A DNA stretch of 64,000 nucleotides from Streptomyces sp. Root1304. Lineage in GTDB: Bacteria > Actinomycetota > Actinomycetes > Streptomycetales > Streptomycetaceae. This document shows positions 50,771 to 59,961 of this stretch, piece after piece. Both the position numbers and the translations under genes were made by a program. The notes under the pieces were generated by a model. It saw only the letters and a program-made list of their open reading frames with translations. It did no database searches and was not told the DNA's origin. Location of the stretch: assembly GCF_001426405.1 (NCBI RefSeq), contig NZ_LMEP01000012.1:758707-822706 (forward strand), in the 5' to 3' direction. How positions within the stretch are numbered: the stretch's first letter is position 1; every line of letters begins with the position of its first letter.

Positions 50771-52899
50771 ACCGCCGGCGTCCAGTGCAGCCGGCCGTCC
50801 AGGCCGATCGCCGCCACCCCGTCCGTCCCCGCGTCCGGCGCCCCCGCGAAGAGGAACTTCTCCAGCCGCCACGCCGGGCCGCCCGCCGCCCTGCCGTGCG
50901 GCGCCGTCGCCAGGAATCCCGTCCGCGACCGGACCGCGAGGACGCCGTCGCCGCCGCTCACCGGGCCGAAGCCGGCCACCCCGCCGGGAAGTTCGGTGAT
51001 CGGGGAGACCGGTCCCGCGCCCGAGAAGTCGGCGCTCCGCAGGTCGCCGGAGGCCGGCTTGCGGAACCAGAGCCGTACCCCGTCGCCGTCCGGCGCCGTG
51101 CTCGCGCTCAGCGCGAGGGTCGTCGCCGGGAGACCGGTCCGCACCGGGCCCACCAGCGGGCCACCGGGGCCCTGCCCCGCCCAGGCCAGGACGGTGCGCG
51201 GGGTGCTCGCGAAGACGTGCACCCGGCCGGTCCCGTCCGTCGCCGCGACCGGGTCGCCGTACACATCGGTGCCGCCGAGCGTCCGCCACGGCCCCCAGCC
51301 GCCGTCCGCGCGCTGCTCGCGCGCCGTGAGCCGGTGCCGGCTGTCCCGCAGGAGCACGGTCGCCCGGCCCCCGCCGTCCACGGTCACGGCGGGCGCGCTG
51401 ATGTCCGAGGTGCCGCTCGTGTCGTCCCGCTCGGGCGTGCCGAGCGAGCGCCACGGGCCGAAGGAGCCGCCCGGCGCCGACTGCGCGGTGGTCACCACCT
51501 CCCGGCGGTAGCCGGTGGGGCCGTCGCCGGTGAGCCCGGAGAGCGTCGTCCGGGTGCCGTAGACCGCGAGGCGGCCGTCCGGCAGCGCCACGGACGTGAC
51601 CCCGCTGTCCAGGCCGCCGCCGGGCAGCAGCACCGGGCCGCGCCACGCGCCGCCGCCGGCCGGCCGGCGCCAGGCCGCGAGGTGCCCGTCGAGCACGGAG
51701 AAGGCGCGCAGACCGCCGTCCCCGTCCCGCTGCACCCAGGAGGTGGAGGTGCCCCGGGCGTAGCGGACGGTCTGCGACCAGCCCCGCCCGGCGGGCCGCG
51801 CGGCCACCTTCAGGTCGCCGCAGCCCGCGGCCGTCCCGCAGTCGTTGACGCCGTCGAGCCAGGCGTAGGTCTCGAGGGTCTTCAGCTTGGCGCCGGCCGT
51901 CTCGGGGTCGAGGGTGTGCGGCAGCACGCTGGTGGGGTAGCCGAGGTAGTTCTGCACGCCGACGTGCGGGTGCCCGGGGACGCCCGCGTACCGGGCCAGG
52001 GCGGCCTGCGCGAACCGTGCCCCGTACAGGTGGTCCTGGTGGTCCCTGAGCTTCCCCGTCTTCGGGTACGTGCCCGGCGTCGGGTCCTGCATCCGGACGA
52101 AGGTCGGCCGGAAGCGGTCGAGCAGCCCGGTGACCGTGGCGACGACCTCCTCCTTCGTGTACGTGAAGTCGGCGGCGACCGGGGTGCCGGCGGACCGCTG
52201 CGACTCGAGCGCGCCGATCCGGCCGTGCCACAGGCCGCTGAGGCTGTGCGGGCGGTCGTCGCTGATCGAACCGGCCTCGCGCAGCTGCAGCCACACGAGC
52301 CTGACCTGCGGCTTCGCGCGCAGCGTGTCCAGCTCGGCATACGCGCCGCCGGCCGTGGGGAGCGCGGTCCGGTCCCAGGCGCTCGTCCGGTGGCCGGTCG
52401 CCATCTCGGCGTACGCGGCCCGGATGCCGTTCTGCCGGGCCTCGGCGTACCCCGCCTTGTCGGGCTCGGTCGCGGCGGCGTCCACCGGGCGGGCGTTGAC
52501 GCCGTCGGACTCGCCGGCGGTGAGGTAGACGGAGGTCAGGGGGGTGCCGGAGCGCAGGGTCTGGGAGACGTCCGGGTTCATGAAGTACAGGTCGTCGTCG
52601 GGGTGGGCGACGATCTGGACGACGGAGGCGGGGGCCTTCGCCTTCGGCGCGGAGGCCGCCGGGGGCCGTCCCGGCCGCGCGGCCCCCGTGGTCCCGGCGG
52701 TCCCGGCGGCGTTCGAGGCCGCCTTGGCCGCCGCGCCCGAGCCCTTCCCCTCCGGCACCGCGTGCGCCGTCGGAGTCCTCGGCGCGCCCGTCACCGAGAG
52801 CAGCCCGGCGAAGGTGCCGCCCACGAGGACGGCCGTCACGGCCGTGGACAGGGTCCTGCGGCGGGACGGGAGGAGACGGCGGCGGGGGCGGACGGGCAT
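50764..52899 (-). CDS. Secreted PIG-L (LmbE-like) deacetylase with C-terminal beta-propeller-like region
   Basis: 711 aa from ATG 52899, giving a proper signal peptide ('RRRLLPSRRRTLSTAVTAVL' to 'THAVPEGKG'); longer in-frame starts only extend the basic segment. The PIG-L domain (about residues 85-330) has the zinc motif 'VQIVAHPDDDLYFMNPD' and the late 'KLRDHQDHLYGARF'. Residues about 360-711 form repeated 'DG-x-G-x-hydrophobic' blades with 'WVQRDGDGGLRAFSVLDGHL' and 'GRVHVFASTPRTVLAW', a sialidase-like propeller probably binding polysaccharide. PIG-L enzymes remove N-acetyl groups from sugars; a cell-wall or extracellular glycan substrate is inferred. Confidence 0.9.
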   Translation of the reverse strand: MPVRPRRRLLPSRRRTLSTAVTAVLVGGTFAGLLSVTGAPRTPTAHAVPEGKGSGAAAKAASNAAGTAGTTGAARPGRPPAASAPKAKAPASVVQIVAHPDDDLYFMNPDVSQTLRSGTPLTSVYLTAGESDGVNARPVDAAATEPDKAGYAEARQNGIRAAYAEMATGHRTSAWDRTALPTAGGAYAELDTLRAKPQVRLVWLQLREAGSISDDRPHSLSGLWHGRIGALESQRSAGTPVAADFTYTKEEVVATVTGLLDRFRPTFVRMQDPTPGTYPKTGKLRDHQDHLYGARFAQAALARYAGVPGHPHVGVQNYLGYPTSVLPHTLDPETAGAKLKTLETYAWLDGVNDCGTAAGCGDLKVAARPAGRGWSQTVRYARGTSTSWVQRDGDGGLRAFSVLDGHLAAWRRPAGGGAWRGPVLLPGGGLDSGVTSVALPDGRLAVYGTRTTLSGLTGDGPTGYRREVVTTAQSAPGGSFGPWRSLGTPERDDTSGTSDISAPAVTVDGGGRATVLLRDSRHRLTAREQRADGGWGPWRTLGGTDVYGDPVAATDGTGRVHVFASTPRTVLAWAGQGPGGPLVGPVRTGLPATTLALSASTAPDGDGVRLWFRKPASGDLRSADFSGAGPVSPITELPGGVAGFGPVSGGDGVLAVRSRTGFLATAPHGRAAGGPAWRLEKFLFAGAPDAGTDGVAAIGLDGRLHWTPAVR

Positions 52900-53152
52900 G
52901 TTCGGCGGCGCGCTTTCAACAGAGGGTCGGGCGGGGCCCCGGCGGGAGCCGGGCAGGCGGAAGGGGTCCGCCCCGAGCAAGACGGACTTTCAAGGAATAC
53001 GGTTCATCCGCTCCGAAAAGCGATCAATGTGCGAGACATCACGTGTGATCCGCTGCGAACCGAAGGCCCGCACACCCCCGTCCGCCGCTCCGGATAGGCT
53101 CGATCCACCCCGGCTCCACCACGGGGCGGACCTGCTCGGAGGGAGCGGCGGA

Positions 53153-56149
53153 ATGACGGTGCCGGGACGCAGGAGCAGCACGTTCTCACGTCTGCTGCGG
53201 CACGGATTCACCGACCCTTCCGGGGCCGAGCGGCTGCTCGACGTACCCGAGCTGTCCGAACTGCGCGGCGACTCCGTCCTCCTCGACGCGCTCGGCGCCA
53301 CCGCCGACCCCGACCTCGCCCTGCGCGGCCTGGTCCGGCTGGTCGAGGCGCAGCCGGACACCGAGCGGCAGACCTTCACGACCACCCTGCTGGCCGCCAA
53401 GCCGTTCAGGGACCGGCTCCTCGGGGTGCTCGGCGCCTCGGAGGCGCTCGGCGACCATCTGGCCCGGCACCCGCGCGACTGGGAGTCCCTGGTCACCTAC
53501 GAGGCGGCCGACCTGCACCCGGGGGTCGCCGAGTTCGAGCGGGGCCTCGCGGAGGCCGTCGACGCGGTGTCGCTGCGGGTCGCCTACCGGCGCTGCCTGC
53601 TCGCCATAGCGGCCCGTGACGTGTGCGGCACCACCGACGTCGCCGAGACCGCCGCCGAGCTGGCCGACCTGGCGACGGCGACCCTGCGCGCCGCGCTCGC
53701 CATCGCCCGTACGGCCGCACCCGCCGACGCCGCGATGTGCCGGCTCGCGGTGATCGCGATGGGCAAGTGCGGCGGCCACGAGCTGAACTACGTCTCCGAC
53801 GTGGACGTGATCTTCGTGGCGGAGCCCACCGACGGCACGGAGGCCGCCGACGAGGGCAAGGCCCTCCAGGCCGCGACCCGGCTCGCCTCCCATCTGATGC
53901 GGATCTGCTCCGAGACCAACATCGAGGGCACCATCTGGCCGGTGGACGCCAATCTGCGCCCCGAGGGCCGCAACGGACCCCTGGTCCGTACGCTCTCCTC
54001 CCACCTCGCGTACTACCAGCGCTGGGCGAAGACCTGGGAGTTCCAGGCCCTCCTGAAGGCGCGCGCGGTGGCGGGCGACCCGGAACTGGGCGCCCAGTAC
54101 GTCGACGCCGTCTCCCCGCTCGTCTGGCAGGCCGCCGAGCGCGAGAACTTCGTCCCCGACGTGCAGAAGATGCGCCGCCGGGTCGTCGACAACATCCCGG
54201 CCGCCCAGGTCGACCGCGAACTGAAGCTCGGTCCCGGTGGACTCCGGGACGTCGAGTTCGCCGTCCAGCTGCTCCAGCTGGTGCACGGCCGCAGCGACGC
54301 CACCCTGCACAGCGGCACCACCCTCGACGCGCTGGCCGCCCTCGCCGCCGGCGGTTACGTCGGCCGGGCCGACGCCTCCCAGCTCGACGAGGCCTACCGC
54401 TTTCTGCGGGCGATGGAGCACCGCATCCAGCTGTACCGGCTGCGCCGCACGCATCTGGTCCCCGAGGACGAGGCCGATCTGCGCCGCCTCGGCCGCTCCC
54501 TCGGACTGCGCACCGACCCGGTCACCGAGCTGAACCGGACGTGGAAGCGGCACGCGGCCGTCGTCCGCCGGCTGCACGAGAAGATCTTCTACCGCCCGCT
54601 GCTCGACGCGGTCGCCCAGCTCGCCCCCGGCGAGATCCGGCTCAGCCCGAAGGCGGCCGGACAGCGCCTGGAGGCACTGGGGTACGCGGACCCCGCCGCC
54701 GCCCTGCGGCACCTGGAGGCGCTGGCCTCCGGGGTCAGCCGCAAGGCCGCGATCCAGCGGACGCTGCTCCCGGTGCTGCTCGGCTGGTTCGCGGACTCGG
54801 CCGACCCGGACGCCGGACTGCTCGGCTTCCGCAAGGTCTCCGACGCCCTCGGCAAGACCCCGTGGTACCTGCGGCTGCTCCGCGACGAGGGCGCCGCCGC
54901 CGAGAACCTGGCGCGGGTCCTCTCCGCCGGGCGGCTCGCCCCCGACCTGCTGCTCCGCGCCCCCGAGGCGGTCGCGCTGCTCGGCGACCCGGAGGGCCTG
55001 AAGCCGCGCGGCCGGGAGCACCTGGAGCAGGAGGTCCTCGCGGCGGTGGGCCGCGCGGACGACGCCGAGCAGGCCGTCGCGGCGGCCCGAGGGGTACGGC
55101 GCCGGGAGCTGTTCCGTACCGCCGCGGCCGATCTCATCGGCTCGTACGGCACCGAGGACAGCCCCCGCGAGCCCGACCCGGGCGCGCTGGTCGACCGGGT
55201 GGGGGAGGCCGTCACCGACCTCAACGCGGCGACGATCGCGGGCGCCCTCCGGGCCGCCGTGCGCGCCGAGTGGGGCGACGAACTGCCGACCCGCTTCGCG
55301 GTCATCGGGATGGGCCGCTTCGGCGGCCACGAGGTGGGTTACGGCTCCGACGCCGACGTCCTGTTCGTGCACGAGCCGCGCGAGGGAGTCGACGAGCAGG
55401 AGGCCGCGCGGGCCGCGAACCGGGTGGTCGGCGAGATGCGGCGGCTGCTCCAGCTGCCCACCGCCGACCCGCCGTTGCTGATCGACGCGGACCTCAGGCC
55501 GGAGGGCAAGAGCGGACCCATGGTCCGCACCCTGAAGTCGTACGCGGCCTACTACCACCGCTGGTCGCTGGTCTGGGAGAGCCAGGCGCTGCTGCGCGCC
55601 GCGCCGATGGCCGGGGACGCCGAGCTGGGGGCGCGGTTCGTCGAGCTCGTCGACCCGCTGCGCTACCCGGCGGAGGGCCTCGGCGAGGACGCCGTCCGCG
55701 AGATCCGCCGCCTCAAGGCCCGGATGGAGTCCGAGCGGCTGCCGCGCGGCGCCGACCCGACGCTCCACGCCAAGCTGGGGCGCGGCGGCCTCAGCGACGT
55801 CGAATGGACGGTCCAGCTGCTCCAGATGCGGCACGGCTGGGCGGAGCCGGGGCTGCGGACCACCCGTACCCGCGAGGCGCTCGCCGCCGCGCACGCGGCC
55901 GGTCTGATCCCGACGGAGGAGGCCCAGACCCTGGACGAGGCGTGGGTCCTGGCGAGCCGCGTCCGCAACGCGGTGATGCTGGTCCGCGGCCGCGCCGGGG
56001 ACACCTTCCCCTCGGACCCGAGGGAACTCGCGGCGGTGGGGCGCTACCTGGGGTACGAGACCGGGCACGTCGGCGAGATGGTCGACGACTACCGCCGGAT
56101 CACCCGCCGGGCGAGGGCGGTCGTCGAGGAGTACTTCTACGGGGCGTAG
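53153..56149 (+). CDS. glnE: Bifunctional glutamine synthetase adenylyltransferase/adenylyl-removing enzyme
   Basis: 998 aa from ATG 53153 with GGAGGGAG upstream. Two nucleotidyltransferase domains carry the G-x-G/D-x-D pattern: the N-terminal deadenylylase ('GKCGGHELNYVSDVDVIFVAEP', about residue 203) and the C-terminal adenylyltransferase ('GMGRFGGHEVGYGSDADVLFVHEP', about residue 718), each followed by a helical GlnD/PII-type regulatory block ('KLGPGGLRDVEFAVQLLQL', 'KLGRGGLSDVEWTVQLLQM'). It modifies GlnA-type glutamine synthetase in response to nitrogen state. It is divergent from the PIG-L gene and separated from the PAP2 gene by a hairpin. Confidence 0.96.
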   Translation: MTVPGRRSSTFSRLLRHGFTDPSGAERLLDVPELSELRGDSVLLDALGATADPDLALRGLVRLVEAQPDTERQTFTTTLLAAKPFRDRLLGVLGASEALGDHLARHPRDWESLVTYEAADLHPGVAEFERGLAEAVDAVSLRVAYRRCLLAIAARDVCGTTDVAETAAELADLATATLRAALAIARTAAPADAAMCRLAVIAMGKCGGHELNYVSDVDVIFVAEPTDGTEAADEGKALQAATRLASHLMRICSETNIEGTIWPVDANLRPEGRNGPLVRTLSSHLAYYQRWAKTWEFQALLKARAVAGDPELGAQYVDAVSPLVWQAAERENFVPDVQKMRRRVVDNIPAAQVDRELKLGPGGLRDVEFAVQLLQLVHGRSDATLHSGTTLDALAALAAGGYVGRADASQLDEAYRFLRAMEHRIQLYRLRRTHLVPEDEADLRRLGRSLGLRTDPVTELNRTWKRHAAVVRRLHEKIFYRPLLDAVAQLAPGEIRLSPKAAGQRLEALGYADPAAALRHLEALASGVSRKAAIQRTLLPVLLGWFADSADPDAGLLGFRKVSDALGKTPWYLRLLRDEGAAAENLARVLSAGRLAPDLLLRAPEAVALLGDPEGLKPRGREHLEQEVLAAVGRADDAEQAVAAARGVRRRELFRTAAADLIGSYGTEDSPREPDPGALVDRVGEAVTDLNAATIAGALRAAVRAEWGDELPTRFAVIGMGRFGGHEVGYGSDADVLFVHEPREGVDEQEAARAANRVVGEMRRLLQLPTADPPLLIDADLRPEGKSGPMVRTLKSYAAYYHRWSLVWESQALLRAAPMAGDAELGARFVELVDPLRYPAEGLGEDAVREIRRLKARMESERLPRGADPTLHAKLGRGGLSDVEWTVQLLQMRHGWAEPGLRTTRTREALAAAHAAGLIPTEEAQTLDEAWVLASRVRNAVMLVRGRAGDTFPSDPRELAAVGRYLGYETGHVGEMVDDYRRITRRARAVVEEYFYGA

Positions 56150-56161
56150 CCCGCGGCTTCC

Positions 56162-56184
56162 GGGGCCCCGCGCGGCGGGGCCCC
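56162..56184 (+). terminator. Hairpin after glnE
   Basis: GGGGCCCCGC-GCG-GCGGGGCCCC: ten perfect GC pairs with a 3-base loop, 13 bases after the glnE stop. It lies between convergent genes (PAP2 stop at 56261), so it may act in both directions. Confidence 0.75.
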
Positions 56185-56260
56185 CGGCCCGGGCTCACCG
56201 GCGTGACGGCCCTGGAGGCCGAGCGGGCCCCGGTCCGGCTCGCCGTCGCCGGCGGCCCGG

Positions 56261-57205
56261 TCACCGACCGGATCTGACCGGGCGCTCCGTGTCGCCGGAC
56301 GGGGCCTTCTCGCCCTCGCGGTCCGTCTCCTCCTCGCGGTCCGTCCCCTTCGCCGGGGGCGGTCCGCTCCGCTGCGCCGTCGAGGCCGCCGGTTCCACCA
56401 GCTTGGGCAGGCGGTGCGGGCGGGAGCCGTACCAGAAGTACGAGACGGCGAAGCCGAAGGCGAGGCAGAGCATGCCGCCGACCGCGTCCAGCCAGAAGTG
56501 GTTGGCGGTGGAGACGATCACGACGAGCGTCGCCGCCGGGTAGAGCAGTCCCAGGATCCTCGCCCAGGGGGCCTTGGCGAGGAGGAAGATCGTCACACCG
56601 CACCAGAGCGACCAGCCGATGTGCATCGACGGCATCGCCGCGTACTGGTTGGAGACGTGCTTGAGGTTGCCCGAGGCCATCGAGCCCCAGGTGTGGTGGA
56701 CCAGGACGGTGTCGACGAAGTCCACGCCGTTCATCAGCCGCGGCGGGGCGAGCGGGAACAGGTAGTAACCGACCAGCGCCACACCGGTGGTGGCGAACAG
56801 CACCGTACGGAACGCCGCGTAACGGCCCGGGTGCCATCGGTACAGCCACACGAGCACACCGATGGTCACGATGAAGTGCAGCGTCGCGTAGTAGTAGTTC
56901 ATCGACACGATCAGCCAGGTCACCGAGTTCACGGCGTGGTTGACGGCGTGCTCGAAGGCGAGGCCGAGGGACGACTCGATCTTCCAGATCCAGTCGGCGT
57001 TCTTCAGCGCCTCGGTCTTCTGCTCCGGCACCGCGTTGCGGGTCAGGGAGTACAGCCAGTAGCTGACGCCGATGAGGGCGACCTCGAACCAGATCGTGGG
57101 GCGCCGGGGCGCGCGCGCACGCAGGCGTGCGAACCTGCCGCCGGCCACGATGGGTGACGACGGGGTCGTCCGGTCGTCCAAACTCTTCACGGTCGTTTCA
57201 CCCAT
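56261..57205 (-). CDS. PAP2-superfamily membrane phosphatase/inositol phosphotransferase-like protein
   Basis: 314 aa from ATG 57205. Six hydrophobic segments and the PAP2_3 active-site motifs: 'PPRLMNGVDFVDT' (Arg of motif 1), 'AAMPSMHIGWSLW' (motif 2, His) and 'STANHFWLDAVGGM' (motif 3, His-Asp). A charged C-terminal tail (about 275-314) is cytoplasmic. Members hydrolyse or transfer lipid phosphates; some actinobacterial ones act in inositol-lipid or phosphatidate metabolism. It lies on the same strand as malR, 75 bases downstream. Confidence 0.93.
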   Translation of the reverse strand: MGETTVKSLDDRTTPSSPIVAGGRFARLRARAPRRPTIWFEVALIGVSYWLYSLTRNAVPEQKTEALKNADWIWKIESSLGLAFEHAVNHAVNSVTWLIVSMNYYYATLHFIVTIGVLVWLYRWHPGRYAAFRTVLFATTGVALVGYYLFPLAPPRLMNGVDFVDTVLVHHTWGSMASGNLKHVSNQYAAMPSMHIGWSLWCGVTIFLLAKAPWARILGLLYPAATLVVIVSTANHFWLDAVGGMLCLAFGFAVSYFWYGSRPHRLPKLVEPAASTAQRSGPPPAKGTDREEETDREGEKAPSGDTERPVRSGR

Positions 57206-57280
57206 AGGGAGAGAGTCTGCCAGATCCCTTCCCCCCGACCGATCATCCCTCGGACGGGTTCGGGACGCACCCGGTCCACC

Positions 57281-58315
57281 TCAGGAAGGAGACCGCGAGG
57301 TGGACGGGGCGGACGCGGTCGAACCGCGAACGACCAGCTCAGGCATGAAGACGAACTCGGAATGCGGGGCCGGGGTGCCCCCGACCTCCTCAAGGAGCGC
57401 ACGGACCGCGGCCTGCCCCATCGCCTGCACGGGCTGCCGGATGGTGGTCAGCGGCGGATCGGTGAACGCTATGAGGGGGGAGTCGTCGAAACCGACGACG
57501 GAGACGTCCTTCGGCACGTCGAGGCCCTGCTGCCGGGCGGCCCTGATCGCGCCGAGCGCCATCATGTCGCTCGCGCAGACGACCGCCGTGCAGCCCCGGG
57601 AGATCAGCGCCCCGGCCGCCGCCTGGCCGCCCTCCAGGGTGTAGAGCGAGTGCTGGATCAGCGCCTCGGACTCCTCGGGGGAGAGGCCGAGCCGCTCCGC
57701 CATGCCCTGCTGGAAGCCCTCTATCTTGCGGAGCACCGGCACGAACCGCTTCGGGCCGACGGCGAGGCCGATCCGGGTGTGCCCGAGCGCCGCGAGGTGC
57801 GTCACCGCGAGCCGCATCGCCGCCCGGTCGTCGGGCGAGACGAACGGCGCCTGCACCTTGGGGGAGAAGCCGTTGAGGAGGACGTACGGGACGCCCTTGC
57901 CGCGCAGCTGGTCGTAGCGCGTCATGTCGGCGGTGGTGTCGGCGTGCAGCCCCGAGACGAAGATGATGCCGGCGACGCCGCGCTCCACCAGCATGTCGGT
58001 CAGCTCGTCCTCGGTGGACCCGCCGGGGGTCTGGGTGGCGAGCACCGGCGTGTACCCCTGCCGGGTCAGGGCCTGCCCGATGACCTGCGCGAGCGCGGGG
58101 AAGATCGGGTTGTCGAGTTCGGGGGTGATGAGGCCGACGAGTCCCGCGCTGCGCCGGCGCAGTCGTACGGGCCGCTCGTAGCCGAGCACGTCGAGTGCGG
58201 CGAGAACGGATTCACGGGTGGCCGTCGCCACGCCGGGTTTGCCGTTGAGCACGCGGCTGACTGTGGCCTCACTGACCCCCGCCTGGGCTGCGATGTCGGA
58301 GAGCCGCGCGGTCAT
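57281..58315 (-). CDS. malR: MalR, LacI-family repressor of the maltose operon
   Basis: 344 aa. The LacI helix-turn-helix opens the protein ('RLSDIAAQAGVSEATVSRVLNGKPGVATATR', about residues 4-34), followed by a hinge with 'RRSAGLVGLITPELDNPIFPALAQ' and the periplasmic-binding-like sensor with 'GFDDSPLIAFTDPPLTTIRQPVQAMG'. It lies divergent from malE with a 348-base region containing CTTGC/GCAAG palindromes, the expected MalR operators. In S. coelicolor, MalR represses malEFG until maltose or maltodextrin is present. TACAGT ends eight bases before the ATG, suggesting leaderless translation. Confidence 0.95.
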   Translation of the reverse strand: MTARLSDIAAQAGVSEATVSRVLNGKPGVATATRESVLAALDVLGYERPVRLRRRSAGLVGLITPELDNPIFPALAQVIGQALTRQGYTPVLATQTPGGSTEDELTDMLVERGVAGIIFVSGLHADTTADMTRYDQLRGKGVPYVLLNGFSPKVQAPFVSPDDRAAMRLAVTHLAALGHTRIGLAVGPKRFVPVLRKIEGFQQGMAERLGLSPEESEALIQHSLYTLEGGQAAAGALISRGCTAVVCASDMMALGAIRAARQQGLDVPKDVSVVGFDDSPLIAFTDPPLTTIRQPVQAMGQAAVRALLEEVGGTPAPHSEFVFMPELVVRGSTASAPSTSRSPS

Positions 58316-58371
58316 GAGGATGGACTGTACCGGTCACAGCGCGTATTGCCCACCGGACAGGTGATGCAAGC

Positions 58372-58404
58372 CACCCCGCAAGGTCTTGCAGGACTTGCGG
58401 GGTG
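58372..58404. promoter_or_regulatory. Putative MalR operator 1 (palindrome)
   Basis: Arms CACCCCGCAAG and CTTGCGGGGTG (11 perfect pairs) around the centre GTCTTGCAGGA, which itself carries CTTGCAG. It lies 57 bases upstream of the malR ATG. CTTGC/GCAAG elements fit the half-sites of LacI-type repressors of this branch. Confidence 0.7.
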
Positions 58405-58523
58405 CGCGGGGGCCACCGGGGGCGTGCGCGCGGGGTCGTGCGGCGCCCGGGGGGCGCGTGTCATCTGCTGTCAAGCGACCCGACGGCAACCTTAGGGACA
58501 CGCGGATGTAACGATCGCCGGTC

Positions 58524-58544
58524 CTTGCAGAAAGTTCCCGCAAG
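58524..58544. promoter_or_regulatory. Putative MalR operator 2 near malE
   Basis: CTTGC-AGAAAGTTCCC-GCAAG: five-base arms with an 11-base centre, like operator 1 in spacing. It lies about 120 bases upstream of the malE ATG and would cover the malE promoter. Confidence 0.6.
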
Positions 58545-58663
58545 GTCTTTCGGCGCGTTTTCATCCCTGTTACGTTCCTGGCAACCCGGAGCGCCGCGAG
58601 GGAGCGGTCGCATGAGGAAGGTTCCAGCCCCTCGTCCCCCCGGGATCAGTTGAAGGAGTTCAC

Positions 58664-59941
58664 ATGCGGCGTGGCATAGCGGCCACCGCTCTGGTCGCGG
58701 CCCTGGGCGTGACCCTGGCGGCGTGCGGTAGTGACAGCGGTTCGGACGGCGGCGGCTCCAAGAGCTCGGGCGAGCTCTCCGGCACCGTCACCTGGTGGGA
58801 CACCTCCACGGTCGGCTCCGAGGACAAGGTCTTCAAGAAGGTCGCCGAGGACTTCAAGAAGAAGTACCCGAAGGTCACCGTCAAGTACGTGAACGTGCCG
58901 TTCGGTGAGGCGCAGAACAAGTTCAAGAACGCCGCGCAGTCCGGCTCCGGCGCCCCCGACGTCATCCGCTCCGAGGTCGCCTGGACCCCCGAGTTCGCGG
59001 ACCTCGGCTACCTCGCCCCGCTGGACGGCACCCCGGCCCTCAAGGACCAGGGCGACTTCCTGGAGCAGGCCGCCGCCTCCACCAAGTACAACGGCAAGAC
59101 CTACGCCGTCCCGCAGGTCATCGACTCGATGGGCATCTTCTACAACAAGAAGATGCTCAAGGCCGCCGGCGTCGAGGTGCCCAAGAGCATCGCCGAGCTG
59201 AAGACCGCCTCCGCCACGATCAAGCAGAAGACCGGCAAGACCGGCCTGTACCTGCGCGGCGACGACCCGTACTGGTTCCTCTCCTTCCTGTACGGCGAGG
59301 GCGGCGACCTCGTCGACGCCGAGCAGAAGAAGATCACCATCGACGGCCCGGCCGGCGTGAAGGCGCTCAAGACCGTCAAGGACCTGGTCGACTCGAAGGC
59401 CGCGATCACCGACGCGACCAACGGCTGGGACAACATGCAGGCGTCCTTCAAGGACGGCAAGGTCGCGATGATGATCAACGGCCCGTGGGCCGTCTCCGAC
59501 ACCTTCGCGGGCAAGGAGTTCGCCGACAAGGCCAACCTGGGCATCGCCCCGGTCCCGGCCGGTTCGGCCGGCCAGGGCGCCCCGCAGGGCGGTCACAACC
59601 TCGCCGTCTACGCGGGCTCCAAGAACCTCGCCGCCTCCTACGCCTTCGCCGAGTACATGACCTCGGCCGAGACCCAGGCGACGGTCGCGAAGGAGCTGAG
59701 CCTCCTCCCGACCCGTCAGTCCGTCTACATCAAGCCGGACGTGGCGACCAACGAGATGATCACCTTCTTCAAGCCGGTCGTCGACAAGGCCGTCCAGCGC
59801 CCCTGGATCCCCGAGGGCGGCAGCCTCTTCGAGCCGGTCAAGGTCGAGTACACCAAGGTGCTCACCGGCCAGACCACCCCGGAGGCCGGCGCCAAGGCGA
59901 TCGGTGACTCCTACCGCAAGCTCCTGAAGGACTGGAAGTAA
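58664..59941 (+). CDS. malE: MalE, maltose/maltodextrin-binding lipoprotein
   Basis: 425 aa from ATG 58664 with GAAGGAG upstream. Lipobox 'VTLAACGSD' (Cys about 21) anchors it to the outer face of the membrane. The mature protein is a type-I sugar-binding protein ('GTVTWWDTSTVGSEDKVFKKVAEDF', 'APDVIRSEVAWTPEFADLGYLAPL', 'KVAMMINGPWAVSDTF', 'RPWIPEGGSLFEPVKVEYTK'). It delivers maltose and maltodextrins to MalFG. First gene of malEFG-aglA; a MalK ATPase is not encoded here, and in Streptomyces the shared ATPase MsiK serves this role. Confidence 0.95.
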   Translation: MRRGIAATALVAALGVTLAACGSDSGSDGGGSKSSGELSGTVTWWDTSTVGSEDKVFKKVAEDFKKKYPKVTVKYVNVPFGEAQNKFKNAAQSGSGAPDVIRSEVAWTPEFADLGYLAPLDGTPALKDQGDFLEQAAASTKYNGKTYAVPQVIDSMGIFYNKKMLKAAGVEVPKSIAELKTASATIKQKTGKTGLYLRGDDPYWFLSFLYGEGGDLVDAEQKKITIDGPAGVKALKTVKDLVDSKAAITDATNGWDNMQASFKDGKVAMMINGPWAVSDTFAGKEFADKANLGIAPVPAGSAGQGAPQGGHNLAVYAGSKNLAASYAFAEYMTSAETQATVAKELSLLPTRQSVYIKPDVATNEMITFFKPVVDKAVQRPWIPEGGSLFEPVKVEYTKVLTGQTTPEAGAKAIGDSYRKLLKDWK

Positions 59942-59961
59942 GAAAGAAGGCTGGCCGGCTC

